Source: Limosilactobacillus sp. (GTDB taxonomy: Bacteria; Bacillota; Bacilli; Lactobacillales; Lactobacillaceae). Taken from it: a stretch of DNA of 42,995 bases. A program made the translations under genes and the position numbers. This document shows, one piece after another, positions 7,139 through 15,557 of the stretch. Location of the stretch: contig NZ_JALCQI010000010.1 in the NCBI RefSeq assembly GCF_022651205.1, positions 1-42,995 on the forward strand, in the 5' to 3' direction. The notes beneath the pieces are model-generated. The model was not told the origin of the DNA and searched no databases. It saw only the letters and a program-made list of their open reading frames with translations. Position 1 is the first letter of the stretch, and each line of letters opens with the position of its first letter.

Positions 7139-8500
7139 TTAGCTTTTCTTTTTCTCCCGTTGATTCCGAACCAGGCAAATTCCAATCCCAATGACAAATC
7201 CAGCAACGGCAAACGGAATCCACGAGAAGCCCAGTGAAAAAAGCGGAAAGTGTTGTTGAGCAAAGCTAATCATCCCCTGTGCAACCACTGTCTGTCGCAG
7301 AACTAATGGCAAGTTGTTGACCAAATCAAAGACTGCCGGGATCAGTGTCAATCCCGTCGTAATTCGATAAACAACCGGGTCGGTCTTAAATAATGGCGAT
7401 GTGATTCCCAAAAGCGTCAGGGTTATCGCTAACGGGTAAAGAAACATTAACATCGGTGTCGACCAAGTAATGATCTTATCTAACCCTAAATTGGCCACTA
7501 GGAATGAGAAAAGGCAGTTGAACAAAAGAAAGGCTTTATAAGGAACCCGAGGAAATAACTTATGAAGGTCCTCTGAAAAGGCTACTGCGAGTCCCATTGC
7601 CGTTGTTAAACAGGTAATGGAGGTTAAGGTTGCCAATAACGCATTCCCCGCAATTCCCATGTAATAGTAGGCAACATGGGCAAGAGTTATTCCTCCATTA
7701 TCCGCAATCTTAAATTCATGAAGGCTCGTCGCACCAAGCCAGATTAGGCATATATAAATAACGGCAATTCCCATGATCCCGATCGTCCCACTCTTGGCCG
7801 TGGTCCATGAAATCGTCCTCGTTTCCTTAATCCCCAGCTCCTTGATCGCACTAATTACGGCGACCCCAAAGGCAAGACATCCCAAAATATCCATTGTGTT
7901 ATATCCCTGAAGGAAGCCACTCGCAAATGCATGAGTCGTGTAGTCCGCTGTAACTGAAGTCGTCTGGGTACTTCCCATTGGCCGGAGAAAGGCAAGAAAA
8001 AAGATAACAAACAGTAAAACCAGGAAAACAGGATTAAGAATTTTTCCGATCAAGTCTGTAATTTTAGCTTCGGTAACGGTCAGGCCAAAAACGATCGCAA
8101 AAAAGATCCCGGTATAAATTAATAACCCAATAACATTTCCACTCGCAGAAATATGCGGCGCAAACCCAATCGTATACGGAACAGTTGCCGTTCGGGGCAT
8201 CGCAAATAGTGGCCCCAGTGTTGCTTGAACCAAGATTAAAAAAGTTAACGCATAGTAGTGACCATTCGGCCGTGCTAAATCGTAAATCCCGTTAGAGCGC
8301 GTAATACTGATTGCTAATAATGCCATTAGCGGTAAAAGAACACCGGAAATTAGAAATCCAGTACTCGCACTTAACCAATGGGCGCCTGCTAGCTGTCCTA
8401 GATATACCGGAAAGATTAAGTTCCCGGCCCCAAATAATACCCCAAAAATTAAAGAGGCAATTACTAATGTCTGTCGTCCTGTAACCCTTGTTTCTGTCAT
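7139..8500 (-). CDS. brnQ: Branched-chain amino acid:cation symporter BrnQ (LIVCS family)
   Basis: 453 residues with about 12 membrane segments. The N-terminus has the family signature GVLFGAGNLIFPVYLGQLAG and the region around residue 100 reads GPLFAMPRTATVPYTIG, both typical of BrnQ/BraB. It imports leucine, isoleucine and valine with Na+ or H+. A basic tail (RNQREKKKS) ends the protein. The start codon follows GGGG at 7 bases. The gene is governed by a T-box leader (8543-8819), and its valine specifier matches the substrate range. A hairpin without a T-tract sits at the stop codon; no strong terminator is visible before tpx. Confidence 0.93.
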   Translation of the reverse strand: MTETRVTGRQTLVIASLIFGVLFGAGNLIFPVYLGQLAGAHWLSASTGFLISGVLLPLMALLAISITRSNGIYDLARPNGHYYALTFLILVQATLGPLFAMPRTATVPYTIGFAPHISASGNVIGLLIYTGIFFAIVFGLTVTEAKITDLIGKILNPVFLVLLFVIFFLAFLRPMGSTQTTSVTADYTTHAFASGFLQGYNTMDILGCLAFGVAVISAIKELGIKETRTISWTTAKSGTIGIMGIAVIYICLIWLGATSLHEFKIADNGGITLAHVAYYYMGIAGNALLATLTSITCLTTAMGLAVAFSEDLHKLFPRVPYKAFLLFNCLFSFLVANLGLDKIITWSTPMLMFLYPLAITLTLLGITSPLFKTDPVVYRITTGLTLIPAVFDLVNNLPLVLRQTVVAQGMISFAQQHFPLFSLGFSWIPFAVAGFVIGIGICLVRNQREKKKS

Positions 8501-8542
8501 TCCAATTCCCCCAAGTATATTTCTCTTAACAATTGTTTTACT

Positions 8543-8577
8543 AAAAAACGCCCTTTAAGCAGACTGCTTAAAGGGCG
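8543..8577 (-). terminator. T-box regulated terminator before brnQ
   Basis: CGCCCTTTAAGCAG pairs with CTGCTTAAAGGGCG in a near-perfect 14-bp hairpin followed by six T residues (8548-8543). Its 5' arm is also the 3' arm of the antiterminator. Confidence 0.93.
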
Positions 8578-8819
8578 CCGAAGCGTGTTACCACCTTTTA
8601 TTCACACCATTATCACTAATGGTGCCTCTACACGTACATAAATCATCTTTAGATACGATGACGCTATAACGGGCGCTCCCGGTTAGAACTTCCTTGGTCG
8701 CCCTAACCACTCAGCGGTTACTTTCGCCCAGGTCTAGTTAACCCGCTTTCACTCACTCGGGTTCGCTATCTTAACTAGTTCAAAGGCTACTTTCCTCATC
8801 ACTGTGTTTCTAATTATCG
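8543..8819 (-). promoter_or_regulatory. T-box leader (valine specifier GUA) controlling brnQ
   Basis: This fills the only long gene-free stretch on the left arm. On the minus strand, Stem I carries the AGTA turn (5' side, near 8790), the AG-bulge AAGATAGCGA, and the 3' sequence GCGAAAGTAACCGC. There GAA-A precedes the codon GTA (8721-8719) and an A follows, the same context as the specifier in glyQS leaders. Next come interleaved pairs GGTTAG/CTAACC and GGGCG/CGCCC, a Stem IIA/B-type pseudoknot, then the hairpin CACCATTA/TAATGGTG. The T-box AAAAGGTGGTAACACGC with a TTCG loop pairs with GCGCCCTTT as antiterminator (8599-8570). The competing terminator is at 8577-8543. TGGT matches discriminator A of tRNA-Val. 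Confidence 0.93.
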
Positions 8820-8825
8820 TTTATT

Positions 8826-8854
8826 AATATACAAAAGCTTTTTAGGTTCGTCAA
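8826..8854 (-). promoter_or_regulatory. Promoter of the T-box/brnQ transcript
   Basis: On the minus strand TTGACG (8854-8849), a 17-base spacer and TATATT (8831-8826). The -35 begins just after the stop codon of the DUF1002 gene, so brnQ is its own transcription unit. The RNA should start near 8819. Confidence 0.8.
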
Positions 8855-8858
8855 TCCT

Positions 8859-9863
8859 TTAATTAAAGAAACCTTGGATCCAGTTCACAAACCGATCCCA
8901 CCAAGAATGAGCCTGCTGCTGAGCTGCTTGACCATCTTTTGAATTCAAAAACTGCTTAGCCTTATTCATCATGTCTCCGGTTGAGTTCTTAACATTATTG
9001 ATTGTGTCGCTCACGTGAGAGCTGTAGTCCTTGCTTGAACTAATTGGTGCATTATTAAATTGAACTAAGGCATTTACAATCGTGGTCGTGTAATTCTTTG
9101 TTTCATTGTAAATATTTTGCTTCTTTAAGTTCTGATTTAATGTTGCCTCAATTTGAACTTGAGTTGGTTGATCTCCTTGCCGCTTTTGCTTATTAATCTG
9201 CTTAGTCGTATCACCAACTGCTGCCATTAACTTGCCTGGGTAGCTACTGTCATCCTTATTGGCATCAATTGCCTTATTCGTCGCACCAAGCATCTGGTTA
9301 GCAGACTGCGTATTTTGGCTATTAAGGTTAATCCCATCTTCATTCAGTGCCTTGTAAACCCCGGTCAGGGCCGATTCACCAGACACTGGTCGGTTGGCAG
9401 AAACAGTAATTGTAACGTCCGTTACCCCCGCCATTTGCGCAACCATCGCATACTGTTGAGCAGTTACCTTGGTGATATTACTTTGCCCGTTAAACTTCTT
9501 AACATTTACCTTTACTCCAGAACCCGGATCAGTCGGCACAATTGACACTGAACTAACCATCGCTGCATTTGTTGTTGAGTCATTCGGATTAATGTATTTT
9601 TGATAGTCGCTAGCCGTTGCCGTCAATGTAGTGAAATCATCGCTAACACCAAGAATATTACTTAATTCACTCTTATCTGCGGCCCCTGCGCCATAGACAA
9701 CGTACGACTTATTAATCGTGTGTGTCTGGGTTGCTGACGCTGAATTCGAGCTTGTTGTCGTTTGCTGATCAGCATGAACAACAACCTGTGAGACAGGTGT
9801 CGCTACTAATGCCATTGTTAATGTTGTGGCCAATAAAATTGTTGATAGTTTCTTTGAACGCAT
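8859..9863 (-). CDS. Secreted DUF1002 family protein
   Basis: 334 residues. The signal peptide has a basic start MRSKK, a hydrophobic core, and likely cleavage after VVHA near residue 31. A Ser/Thr/Gln-rich linker follows to about residue 50, then the conserved body starting VVYGAGAADKSELSNILGV. I recognise it as DUF1002, a predicted extracellular family in Firmicutes without assigned function. The end is aromatic (WWDRFVNWIQGFFN), which could sit on a membrane. AGGAG lies 7 bases before the ATG. There is no anchor motif. It is downstream of lepB but separated from it by a terminator at 9919-9970. Confidence 0.8.
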   Translation of the reverse strand: MRSKKLSTILLATTLTMALVATPVSQVVVHADQQTTTSSNSASATQTHTINKSYVVYGAGAADKSELSNILGVSDDFTTLTATASDYQKYINPNDSTTNAAMVSSVSIVPTDPGSGVKVNVKKFNGQSNITKVTAQQYAMVAQMAGVTDVTITVSANRPVSGESALTGVYKALNEDGINLNSQNTQSANQMLGATNKAIDANKDDSSYPGKLMAAVGDTTKQINKQKRQGDQPTQVQIEATLNQNLKKQNIYNETKNYTTTIVNALVQFNNAPISSSKDYSSHVSDTINNVKNSTGDMMNKAKQFLNSKDGQAAQQQAHSWWDRFVNWIQGFFN

Positions 9864-9918
9864 TATTATTCTCCTATCTAAATCGGATTAACAATCCTCG
9901 ATCCTTCTCAAATAGAAT

Positions 9919-9970
9919 AAAAAAACTGTTCTAAAAATACTAGTTATTTGCCAGAATCTTTAGAACAGTT
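9919..9970 (-). terminator. Rho-independent terminator of lepB
   Basis: Minus-strand arms AACTGTTCTAAA (9970-9959) and TTTAGAACAGTT (9935-9924) pair perfectly around a 23-nt loop and are followed by a T-run. Confidence 0.85.
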
Positions 9971-10016
9971 TATAAATTTTGATAATTTCGTTATTTGACC
10001 ATCATAGGATCAATCC

Positions 10017-10622
10017 TTAGTTAGCCCAATAATGTTTCCATTCTTTATTGACGTTGTAACGGGTCGTAGCTGTTCCGGTCCATGAAGGAACCTTTACAAC
10101 CCCATCAATCTTACTCTTTGGTACAAAGCCCCAGTAACGTCCATCATTAGAAACGCTCCGGTGATCCCCAAGGACAAAGTATTCGCCCTGCGGTACCTTC
10201 GTTGCACCACTGTTTCGCAACCAGTTATTTTGAACGGAAACGCTCTTCAGCGTCCAGTTACCGGTTCCAGAAGTTCGTTGAGTCTTGTTAATGTAATCCT
10301 GGTTAACCTTCCGTCCATTAACGTAAATGTTACCATTTTGGGACCGGACAGTGTCTCCCGGGACACCGATAACCCGCTTAACGTAATCGGTCTTCGTCGC
10401 AACCTGAGGATCCACTCCGTTAGCATCGAAAACAATAACGCTCCCACGATGAATCTTGGCTGTCTTTAAGCAAAAGACCCGTTCATTATTTTGTAAGTTT
10501 GGCTGCATTGATGGACCATCAACCCGCACAATTTGGAATAGGAATTGCTTAATCAATAAAGCGATTAATAATCCAATTACGATTGGGATTATCCAACTCA
10601 TCGTTTGACGAAATGTTTTCAT
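10017..10622 (-). CDS. lepB: Signal peptidase I
   Basis: 201 residues, a Gram-positive type I leader peptidase that cleaves signal peptides of Sec/Tat substrates on the outer face of the membrane. One N-terminal membrane anchor (about 10-30) is followed by the catalytic serine in GPSMQP (Ser38). The general-base lysine lies in DYVKRVIGVPGD (Lys82), and the last conserved box is GDHRSVSNDGRYWG. Serine and lysine boxes are intact, so it should be active. The ATG has GAGG about 10 bases upstream. Its likely clients include the neighbouring secreted DUF1002 protein. A TATAAT on the minus strand about 35 bases upstream suggests its own promoter downstream of murE. Confidence 0.95.
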   Translation of the reverse strand: MKTFRQTMSWIIPIVIGLLIALLIKQFLFQIVRVDGPSMQPNLQNNERVFCLKTAKIHRGSVIVFDANGVDPQVATKTDYVKRVIGVPGDTVRSQNGNIYVNGRKVNQDYINKTQRTSGTGNWTLKSVSVQNNWLRNSGATKVPQGEYFVLGDHRSVSNDGRYWGFVPKSKIDGVVKVPSWTGTATTRYNVNKEWKHYWAN

Positions 10623-10709
10623 TACCTGTATCCCTCGATTTCAATAATCATTATAAAGCTAAGAAAAGTTTACCATAAAATTGATAAATGGCGTAGCTTT
10701 CCTCACCTG

Positions 10710-12248
10710 TTATTTATCATACTCTTTCATTAACTTTTGGGACAACTGGTAATCACCCACGTAAGGAATATCTTGGCCCTTTTCGTGCATGAACTGTTCG
10801 CGTCCCTTGGCAGCCATAAACATTGCATCCCCTGGTTTAGCCATTTCAAATGCTTGCTTAATCGCTGCTACCCGATCAACATTGATAATTACCTTAACGT
10901 TCGGGTTTGTAATGTGTTCCTTAATCGCTTCATCAATATGATGAGGATCTTCAAAGAAGTTATCCTCACTGGTTAAAATTGCAACATCTGCATATTCGGA
11001 AAGGGCACGGCCAACATCCTTCCGCCGTGACTCTGCTTTACCACCAGCAGCACCAATAACCACGATTAACTTGCCATTCGGGTATTCATGCTTCATAAAC
11101 TTAAAGCTTTCGGATAAACTCAGGTAATTATGAGCATAATCTACGCAGGCTACCAATCCCGCATGATTCTTCAAAATTTCCATTCGACCAGGGACCTTTG
11201 TTTCCTTCAATCCCTGAGCAAAATCGCTGGTATCGTCCTTCAACTGGGCGCTAACCGTAATTGCTGCCAAAGCGTTACTGTAATTAAAGTGTCCCGGAAT
11301 CATTACACGGAATTCACCCTTAACGGCTGGTAAATTGACATTGTGTGTTGAAACATCAAAGTAACCATGGTCCTTACCATGATAGCGGTAGTCCGCATCG
11401 CTTTCATCACTACCAAAGGTGATTAATTTCTTCCCTAGCTCCTGCGCCTTTTGAGATAGCAATTCATAGTAGTTCATATCCCGATTTAGGATCACAGTAT
11501 CGCTATTCACGATGATCTGGCTCTTACACCAAAGGTAATCATCAAATGTCGGGTGTTCAACAGGACTGATGTGGTCAGGTGAAATATTTAGGAAGACGCC
11601 AATGTTGAAGTGGAGACCATAGACCCGAGACTTCTTGTATGCCTGACTTGATACTTCCATTACTAAGTACTTCATCCCATTGTCAACGGCTTCCCGCATC
11701 ATCCGGAAGAGGTCCAACGATTCTGGTGTGGTCAGGTGAGCTTCAATAAAGTTTTTACCATCAACACATTCATTAATTGACGAGAATTGACCAATAATTG
11801 GTCCAAATTCATGCGCCAAAATATGACGAGTAAAGTAAACCGAGGTTGTCTTCCCCTTGGTTCCCGTAAAGCCAATTAATTCCAGTTTTTCATCTGGACA
11901 ACCATAGAAATGGCGGGCAATAACGGCCATTGCCTTTTGAACGTCAGTAACAATGATTTGCGGTGTTGACTGGGCTGGCTGATCGAGTTTGTCAGTATAA
12001 ACAAGCTCAGCAATAGAAGCCGTTGCCCCCTTCTTAATTGCACTTACTAAATATTCAGGATTGAATTTCAATCCTTTGCAGAAAAATAGTGTTCCTGCAC
12101 TGATCTTCCGTGAGTCGTAAGATAAATCATTAATCTCAGCAGCCGCTTCTTTTTCCGGAACGGTGTAGTACCAATTACCACCTACAATTGTTTCTTTGTA
12201 GAGGCCATTTTCCTTTAGTAAATCAGTAATTTCCTTTAGCGTGAGCAT
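10710..12248 (-). CDS. murE: MurE: UDP-MurNAc-L-Ala-D-Glu--L-lysine (or L-ornithine) ligase
   Basis: 512 residues. It adds the third amino acid to the peptidoglycan stem peptide in the cytoplasm, using ATP. The P-loop GFTGTKGKTT is at 127-136, the central domain contains TTPESLDLFR and EVSSQAYK, and the C-terminal domain starts near DYAHNYLSL (370). The substrate-specifying loop reads SEDNFFEDP (427-435). Diaminopimelate enzymes have DNPR at this place, so a lysine- or ornithine-type wall is inferred, in line with the D-Asp ligase in the same operon. The ATG directly abuts the asnB stop codon (TAAATG), and the ribosome site GAGGTGG lies inside asnB, so translation is probably coupled. Last gene of the operon. 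Confidence 0.9.
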   Translation of the reverse strand: MLTLKEITDLLKENGLYKETIVGGNWYYTVPEKEAAAEINDLSYDSRKISAGTLFFCKGLKFNPEYLVSAIKKGATASIAELVYTDKLDQPAQSTPQIIVTDVQKAMAVIARHFYGCPDEKLELIGFTGTKGKTTSVYFTRHILAHEFGPIIGQFSSINECVDGKNFIEAHLTTPESLDLFRMMREAVDNGMKYLVMEVSSQAYKKSRVYGLHFNIGVFLNISPDHISPVEHPTFDDYLWCKSQIIVNSDTVILNRDMNYYELLSQKAQELGKKLITFGSDESDADYRYHGKDHGYFDVSTHNVNLPAVKGEFRVMIPGHFNYSNALAAITVSAQLKDDTSDFAQGLKETKVPGRMEILKNHAGLVACVDYAHNYLSLSESFKFMKHEYPNGKLIVVIGAAGGKAESRRKDVGRALSEYADVAILTSEDNFFEDPHHIDEAIKEHITNPNVKVIINVDRVAAIKQAFEMAKPGDAMFMAAKGREQFMHEKGQDIPYVGDYQLSQKLMKEYDK

Positions 12249-14156
12249 TTATTCAGCCACCTCGTCAAGCTTCTTTACTTCTTCTGGAATAAAGTCATCA
12301 ATAAAGTATTGCTTGTACCATACCAAGAAGGTATAAATTGTCCAAATCTTCCGCCGACCATCGATCTTGTCATTGAAGTTATCGTCTAACAACTTCAAAA
12401 TCTTATCTTGGTCAAAGAATTCCTTAACAAAGTCTTGCTCAAAGAGTTCCCGTACTTCTTCATAGTACTTCTTTTCCCGTAACCATGCCCGAACTGGAAC
12501 AGGGAAGCCCATCTTTGGCCGCGTTGCCCATTCTTCAGGAAGGTGACGGTTAGCAGCCATCCGGAAAGCCCACTTAGTTCCATGACGGTTGAAGAGGTAC
12601 TTAGTTGGTGTATGACCAGCAACTCGCATTACTTCACGGTCCAATAGTGGTACCCGCAATTCTAGTGAGTTTGCCATACTCATCTTATCCGCCTTTAAGC
12701 AAATGTCACCAGGCATAAACTTGTGGATATCGAGGTACTGCTTCTTTGCAACTTCATCAATATCTTTATCTTCAACATTCTTCAGGATTGGATCAATAAT
12801 ATCGTCAATTGTTGGTCCACAGTTATAATCGTCTTGCAAAATATCTGCCGCTTCATCAGGTGAGAAGATGTAGGCTTGACCGATAAACTTAGATTCACGA
12901 ACTGGTGCCAATGCCCGGAACATATGTAATTGTCCGTGGAAGTGCTTGCCATCCAGCCATTTAGCAATCTTGTATCGCTTTGCTTGTGGCAATTCACGGA
13001 GCTTATCAGTGAACCAGCGAATCAACATTGAATTAGAGTTGAACCCATAATCAATGTAACCAGCAAATAATTCATCGGCCCCTTCACCAGAAAGCATGGC
13101 CTTATAGCCGTTTTCCTTTGCTAGCCGGGTCAAGAAGTATAATGGAATAACTGATGGATTTGAATCAGGTTCATCCAAGTAGTATTGAATCAATGGGAAA
13201 GTATGGAAGGCTTCCTCATTAGTTAACTTGGCATCAGTGTTCTTGAGATCAAGCTTAGCGGCTAATTCGCGGGCCTGCTTAGTTTCATCGTAAGTACTGT
13301 CAAAGCCAATTGAGAACGTATTATCTGGCCGCATCATGGCAGTAACGTAACTAGAATCAACCCCTGCGGAAAGGAAGGAACCAACTTTAATTCCCTTATC
13401 AGCAAATGAGTGGGCTTTAACTGAGTCGGTCACGATATCCTCAATATTATCAACGGCCTTATCAAACCCTTCATCTTGAGGATCAAAGTCAGCATCCCAG
13501 TATTCCTTCATGTTGAATTGACCATCTTTATAGTGGAAGCAGTGACCCTCTGGCAACTTGTAGATCCCTTTAAAGAAGGTTTCTTGAGTTGCTGAATACT
13601 GGAAAGTCATGTATGGCTTTAGGGCGTTCTTATTTAATTCCTTATCGAAATGCGGGTGGTCAATAAAAGCCTTAATTTCAGAACCAACAAAGAATGTCCC
13701 GTTCATCTTGCCATAGTAAAGCGGCTTGATCCCAAAGTGATCCCGTGCTCCAAACATATCTTTATTTTTGAAGTCCCAGATTACAAAGGCAAACATCCCC
13801 CGGAGTCTCTTTAGGACATCGTCACCCCATTGTTCATAACCGTGGAGAATTACTTCCGTATCGGCATGGGTCTTAAAGGTATGCCCCAAATCAATTAATT
13901 CTTCCCGTAATTCCTTAAAGTTATAAATTTCACCGTTAAATTCAATTGCCATGCTGTTATCTTCGTTAAAAATTGGCTGGTTACCACTCTTAACGTCAAT
14001 AAAACTCAGTCGACGGAAACCAAGGGCAACATTTTCATCTACATATTGTCCTTCCGAATCTGGTCCCCGGTGAATAATCCGGTTTTTCATTTTCCGGATT
14101 AAACTATCTTTAATTTTAGGATCTTCATTATCAACAAATGCAACAATTCCGCACAT
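12249..14156 (-). CDS. AsnB/AsnH-type glutamine amidotransferase (asparagine synthase family)
   Basis: 635 residues. The glutaminase domain begins MCGIVAF, with Cys2 as nucleophile after removal of Met, and includes RRLSFIDV and the conserved HRGPDSEG. The C-terminal ATP-pyrophosphatase domain has the SAGVDSSYV loop near residue 265 and LELRVPLLDREV. Family members make asparagine, but homologues in lactic acid bacteria amidate peptidoglycan: AsnH the D-Asp side chain, AsnB1 meso-DAP. Position between the D-aspartate ligase and murE argues for amidation of the D-Asp cross-bridge (inference from context). It is 80 residues longer than E. coli AsnB. AAAGGAG lies 8 bases before the ATG and 17 bases separate it from the gene upstream. 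Confidence 0.85.
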   Translation of the reverse strand: MCGIVAFVDNEDPKIKDSLIRKMKNRIIHRGPDSEGQYVDENVALGFRRLSFIDVKSGNQPIFNEDNSMAIEFNGEIYNFKELREELIDLGHTFKTHADTEVILHGYEQWGDDVLKRLRGMFAFVIWDFKNKDMFGARDHFGIKPLYYGKMNGTFFVGSEIKAFIDHPHFDKELNKNALKPYMTFQYSATQETFFKGIYKLPEGHCFHYKDGQFNMKEYWDADFDPQDEGFDKAVDNIEDIVTDSVKAHSFADKGIKVGSFLSAGVDSSYVTAMMRPDNTFSIGFDSTYDETKQARELAAKLDLKNTDAKLTNEEAFHTFPLIQYYLDEPDSNPSVIPLYFLTRLAKENGYKAMLSGEGADELFAGYIDYGFNSNSMLIRWFTDKLRELPQAKRYKIAKWLDGKHFHGQLHMFRALAPVRESKFIGQAYIFSPDEAADILQDDYNCGPTIDDIIDPILKNVEDKDIDEVAKKQYLDIHKFMPGDICLKADKMSMANSLELRVPLLDREVMRVAGHTPTKYLFNRHGTKWAFRMAANRHLPEEWATRPKMGFPVPVRAWLREKKYYEEVRELFEQDFVKEFFDQDKILKLLDDNFNDKIDGRRKIWTIYTFLVWYKQYFIDDFIPEEVKKLDEVAE

Positions 14157-14173
14157 ATCTAATGCTCCTTTAC

Positions 14174-15415
14174 TTAACGTTGAACAAAGTACTTTTGGTA
14201 ATTCTTGTTAATCAACCAGAATGAATAATGCATTAATAGTCGTTGCTTCAAACTATCATTCTTATCAAAAGCAGTCGTTCCCCATTGCCCTGCTTCGAGC
14301 AACTTCTTTGCCTTCTCTTTGTATTGGTTTTCTTTAGCGTACCGATAGAACACTTTCTTCGGTGCATTTAACCATAACTTATTTCCTTCAGCATAGTCAG
14401 TTCCGGTAAATGGCTTATGATCAATCACGTCATCAACCACGTACTTAGCTAAGTTATAGCCGTTTAAAGTACAGTAATAGCTACTCCGTCCTTGGCGAAG
14501 GTTAATTTCGAAAATCTTGAATTGCTTGTCCCGCCGGTCGTACTTCATGTCAAAGTCCGCAAAGCCAACGTATTTTACCTCTTCCAAGAACTTTTGGATC
14601 GTCTTGTAAATTGTCATATCCTTTTCCGGCAAAATCACCATGTAGTTACCAACCGCAACTGGAGAAGGATCTTCCAATAACGGATGGGCAAGACTGATCA
14701 TCCGAACGTTATGGTCAGAGTCAACGTAGGCGTTAACGGTCCGCATGTTAGAGTCATCACCTGGAATAAAGTCTTGGGCAATCATTTTCCCGGTGTAGCC
14801 AGCTTGGTAGATTTTTGGCATTAATTCATCAAACTGTTCACGTTTATCTAAGACATACGCTTTTTTCCGTCCTTCAAATTGGACATCCAGCCACTCAACA
14901 CTATCAGATGGCTTTAACGCAACTGGGAAATCAAATGGTAGTTGAATTGGTTCTCCCGATTCAACTTCTTCCTTAGTGATGATCTTTGTCTTTGGATAAG
15001 GTAATCCATACTTTTCCGCTGCTTCATAGAACGTTTCCTTCGTCCCTAATTTATTAAATAGGTCGGCATCAACGTATGGACAAATGAAGTGCTCTTTCAG
15101 TTCATCCAAGTGGTTAGCAATCAATTCGGTATACCCATCCCCACACGAAAGAAGTAAATACTTCTTCTTTGGATCAAGGTTTGCCGCAATCTTTCGCATC
15201 GTTTCAATAAAGATCGGGTCTTCACTAAAGCCTTCAACAACATGAACATCTACCAACTTAGTATAGCGAGTTGGTGCCATGTGCATTACTCCATAGGCAA
15301 TACTCTTAATACCATATTGTTGGTAGAATGACCGTGCCATTCCGTAACAATTAAAGTCAGTTCCCAAAAGGATTGGTTGAAAATCTTCTCGGGGTTTTTT
15401 AACCATTTCACTCAT
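14174..15415 (-). CDS. ATP-grasp D-aspartate ligase for the peptidoglycan cross-bridge
   Basis: 413 residues, an ATP-grasp enzyme. The opening PILLGTDFNCYGMARSF, the central FICPYVDADLF, FPVALKPSDSVEWL and PGDDSNMR, and the magnesium-site region FEINLRQGRSSYY closely follow what I recall of Aslfm, the D-aspartate ligase of Enterococcus faecium. That enzyme joins the beta-carboxyl of D-Asp to the side-chain amine of Lys3 of UDP-MurNAc-pentapeptide. First gene of a three-gene operon with the amidotransferase and murE; a promoter lies at 15452-15480. The start at 15415 has GAGG 9 bases upstream, while the second ATG (codon 4) is less well spaced. D-aspartate would need an aspartate racemase, which is not in this window. 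Confidence 0.88.
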   Translation of the reverse strand: MSEMVKKPREDFQPILLGTDFNCYGMARSFYQQYGIKSIAYGVMHMAPTRYTKLVDVHVVEGFSEDPIFIETMRKIAANLDPKKKYLLLSCGDGYTELIANHLDELKEHFICPYVDADLFNKLGTKETFYEAAEKYGLPYPKTKIITKEEVESGEPIQLPFDFPVALKPSDSVEWLDVQFEGRKKAYVLDKREQFDELMPKIYQAGYTGKMIAQDFIPGDDSNMRTVNAYVDSDHNVRMISLAHPLLEDPSPVAVGNYMVILPEKDMTIYKTIQKFLEEVKYVGFADFDMKYDRRDKQFKIFEINLRQGRSSYYCTLNGYNLAKYVVDDVIDHKPFTGTDYAEGNKLWLNAPKKVFYRYAKENQYKEKAKKLLEAGQWGTTAFDKNDSLKQRLLMHYSFWLINKNYQKYFVQR

Positions 15416-15451
15416 CTCTACTTGCCTCGTTTGCTTTTTAAATCAATCTTC

Positions 15452-15480
15452 AGTATAGCGATTCTCTGAATATTTGTAAA
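15452..15480 (-). promoter_or_regulatory. Promoter of the D-Asp ligase-amidotransferase-murE operon
   Basis: On the minus strand TTTACA (15480-15475), a 17-base spacer and TATACT (15457-15452), between the mnmG terminator and the D-aspartate ligase start. Confidence 0.7.
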
Positions 15481-15485
15481 TGAAA

Positions 15486-15533
15486 TAAAGTGAGGCGTAA
15501 GTCAAATTTAACTTTGCACTACGTCTCACTTTA
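15486..15533 (-). terminator. Rho-independent terminator of mnmG
   Basis: A stem of about 12 pairs (TAAAGTGAGACGTAGT side with ACGCCTCACTTTA) is followed by TTTCATTT on the minus strand, 24 bases after the mnmG stop. Confidence 0.75.
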
Positions 15534-15557
15534 CTTTTAATTTCCCGGGAAATAATC

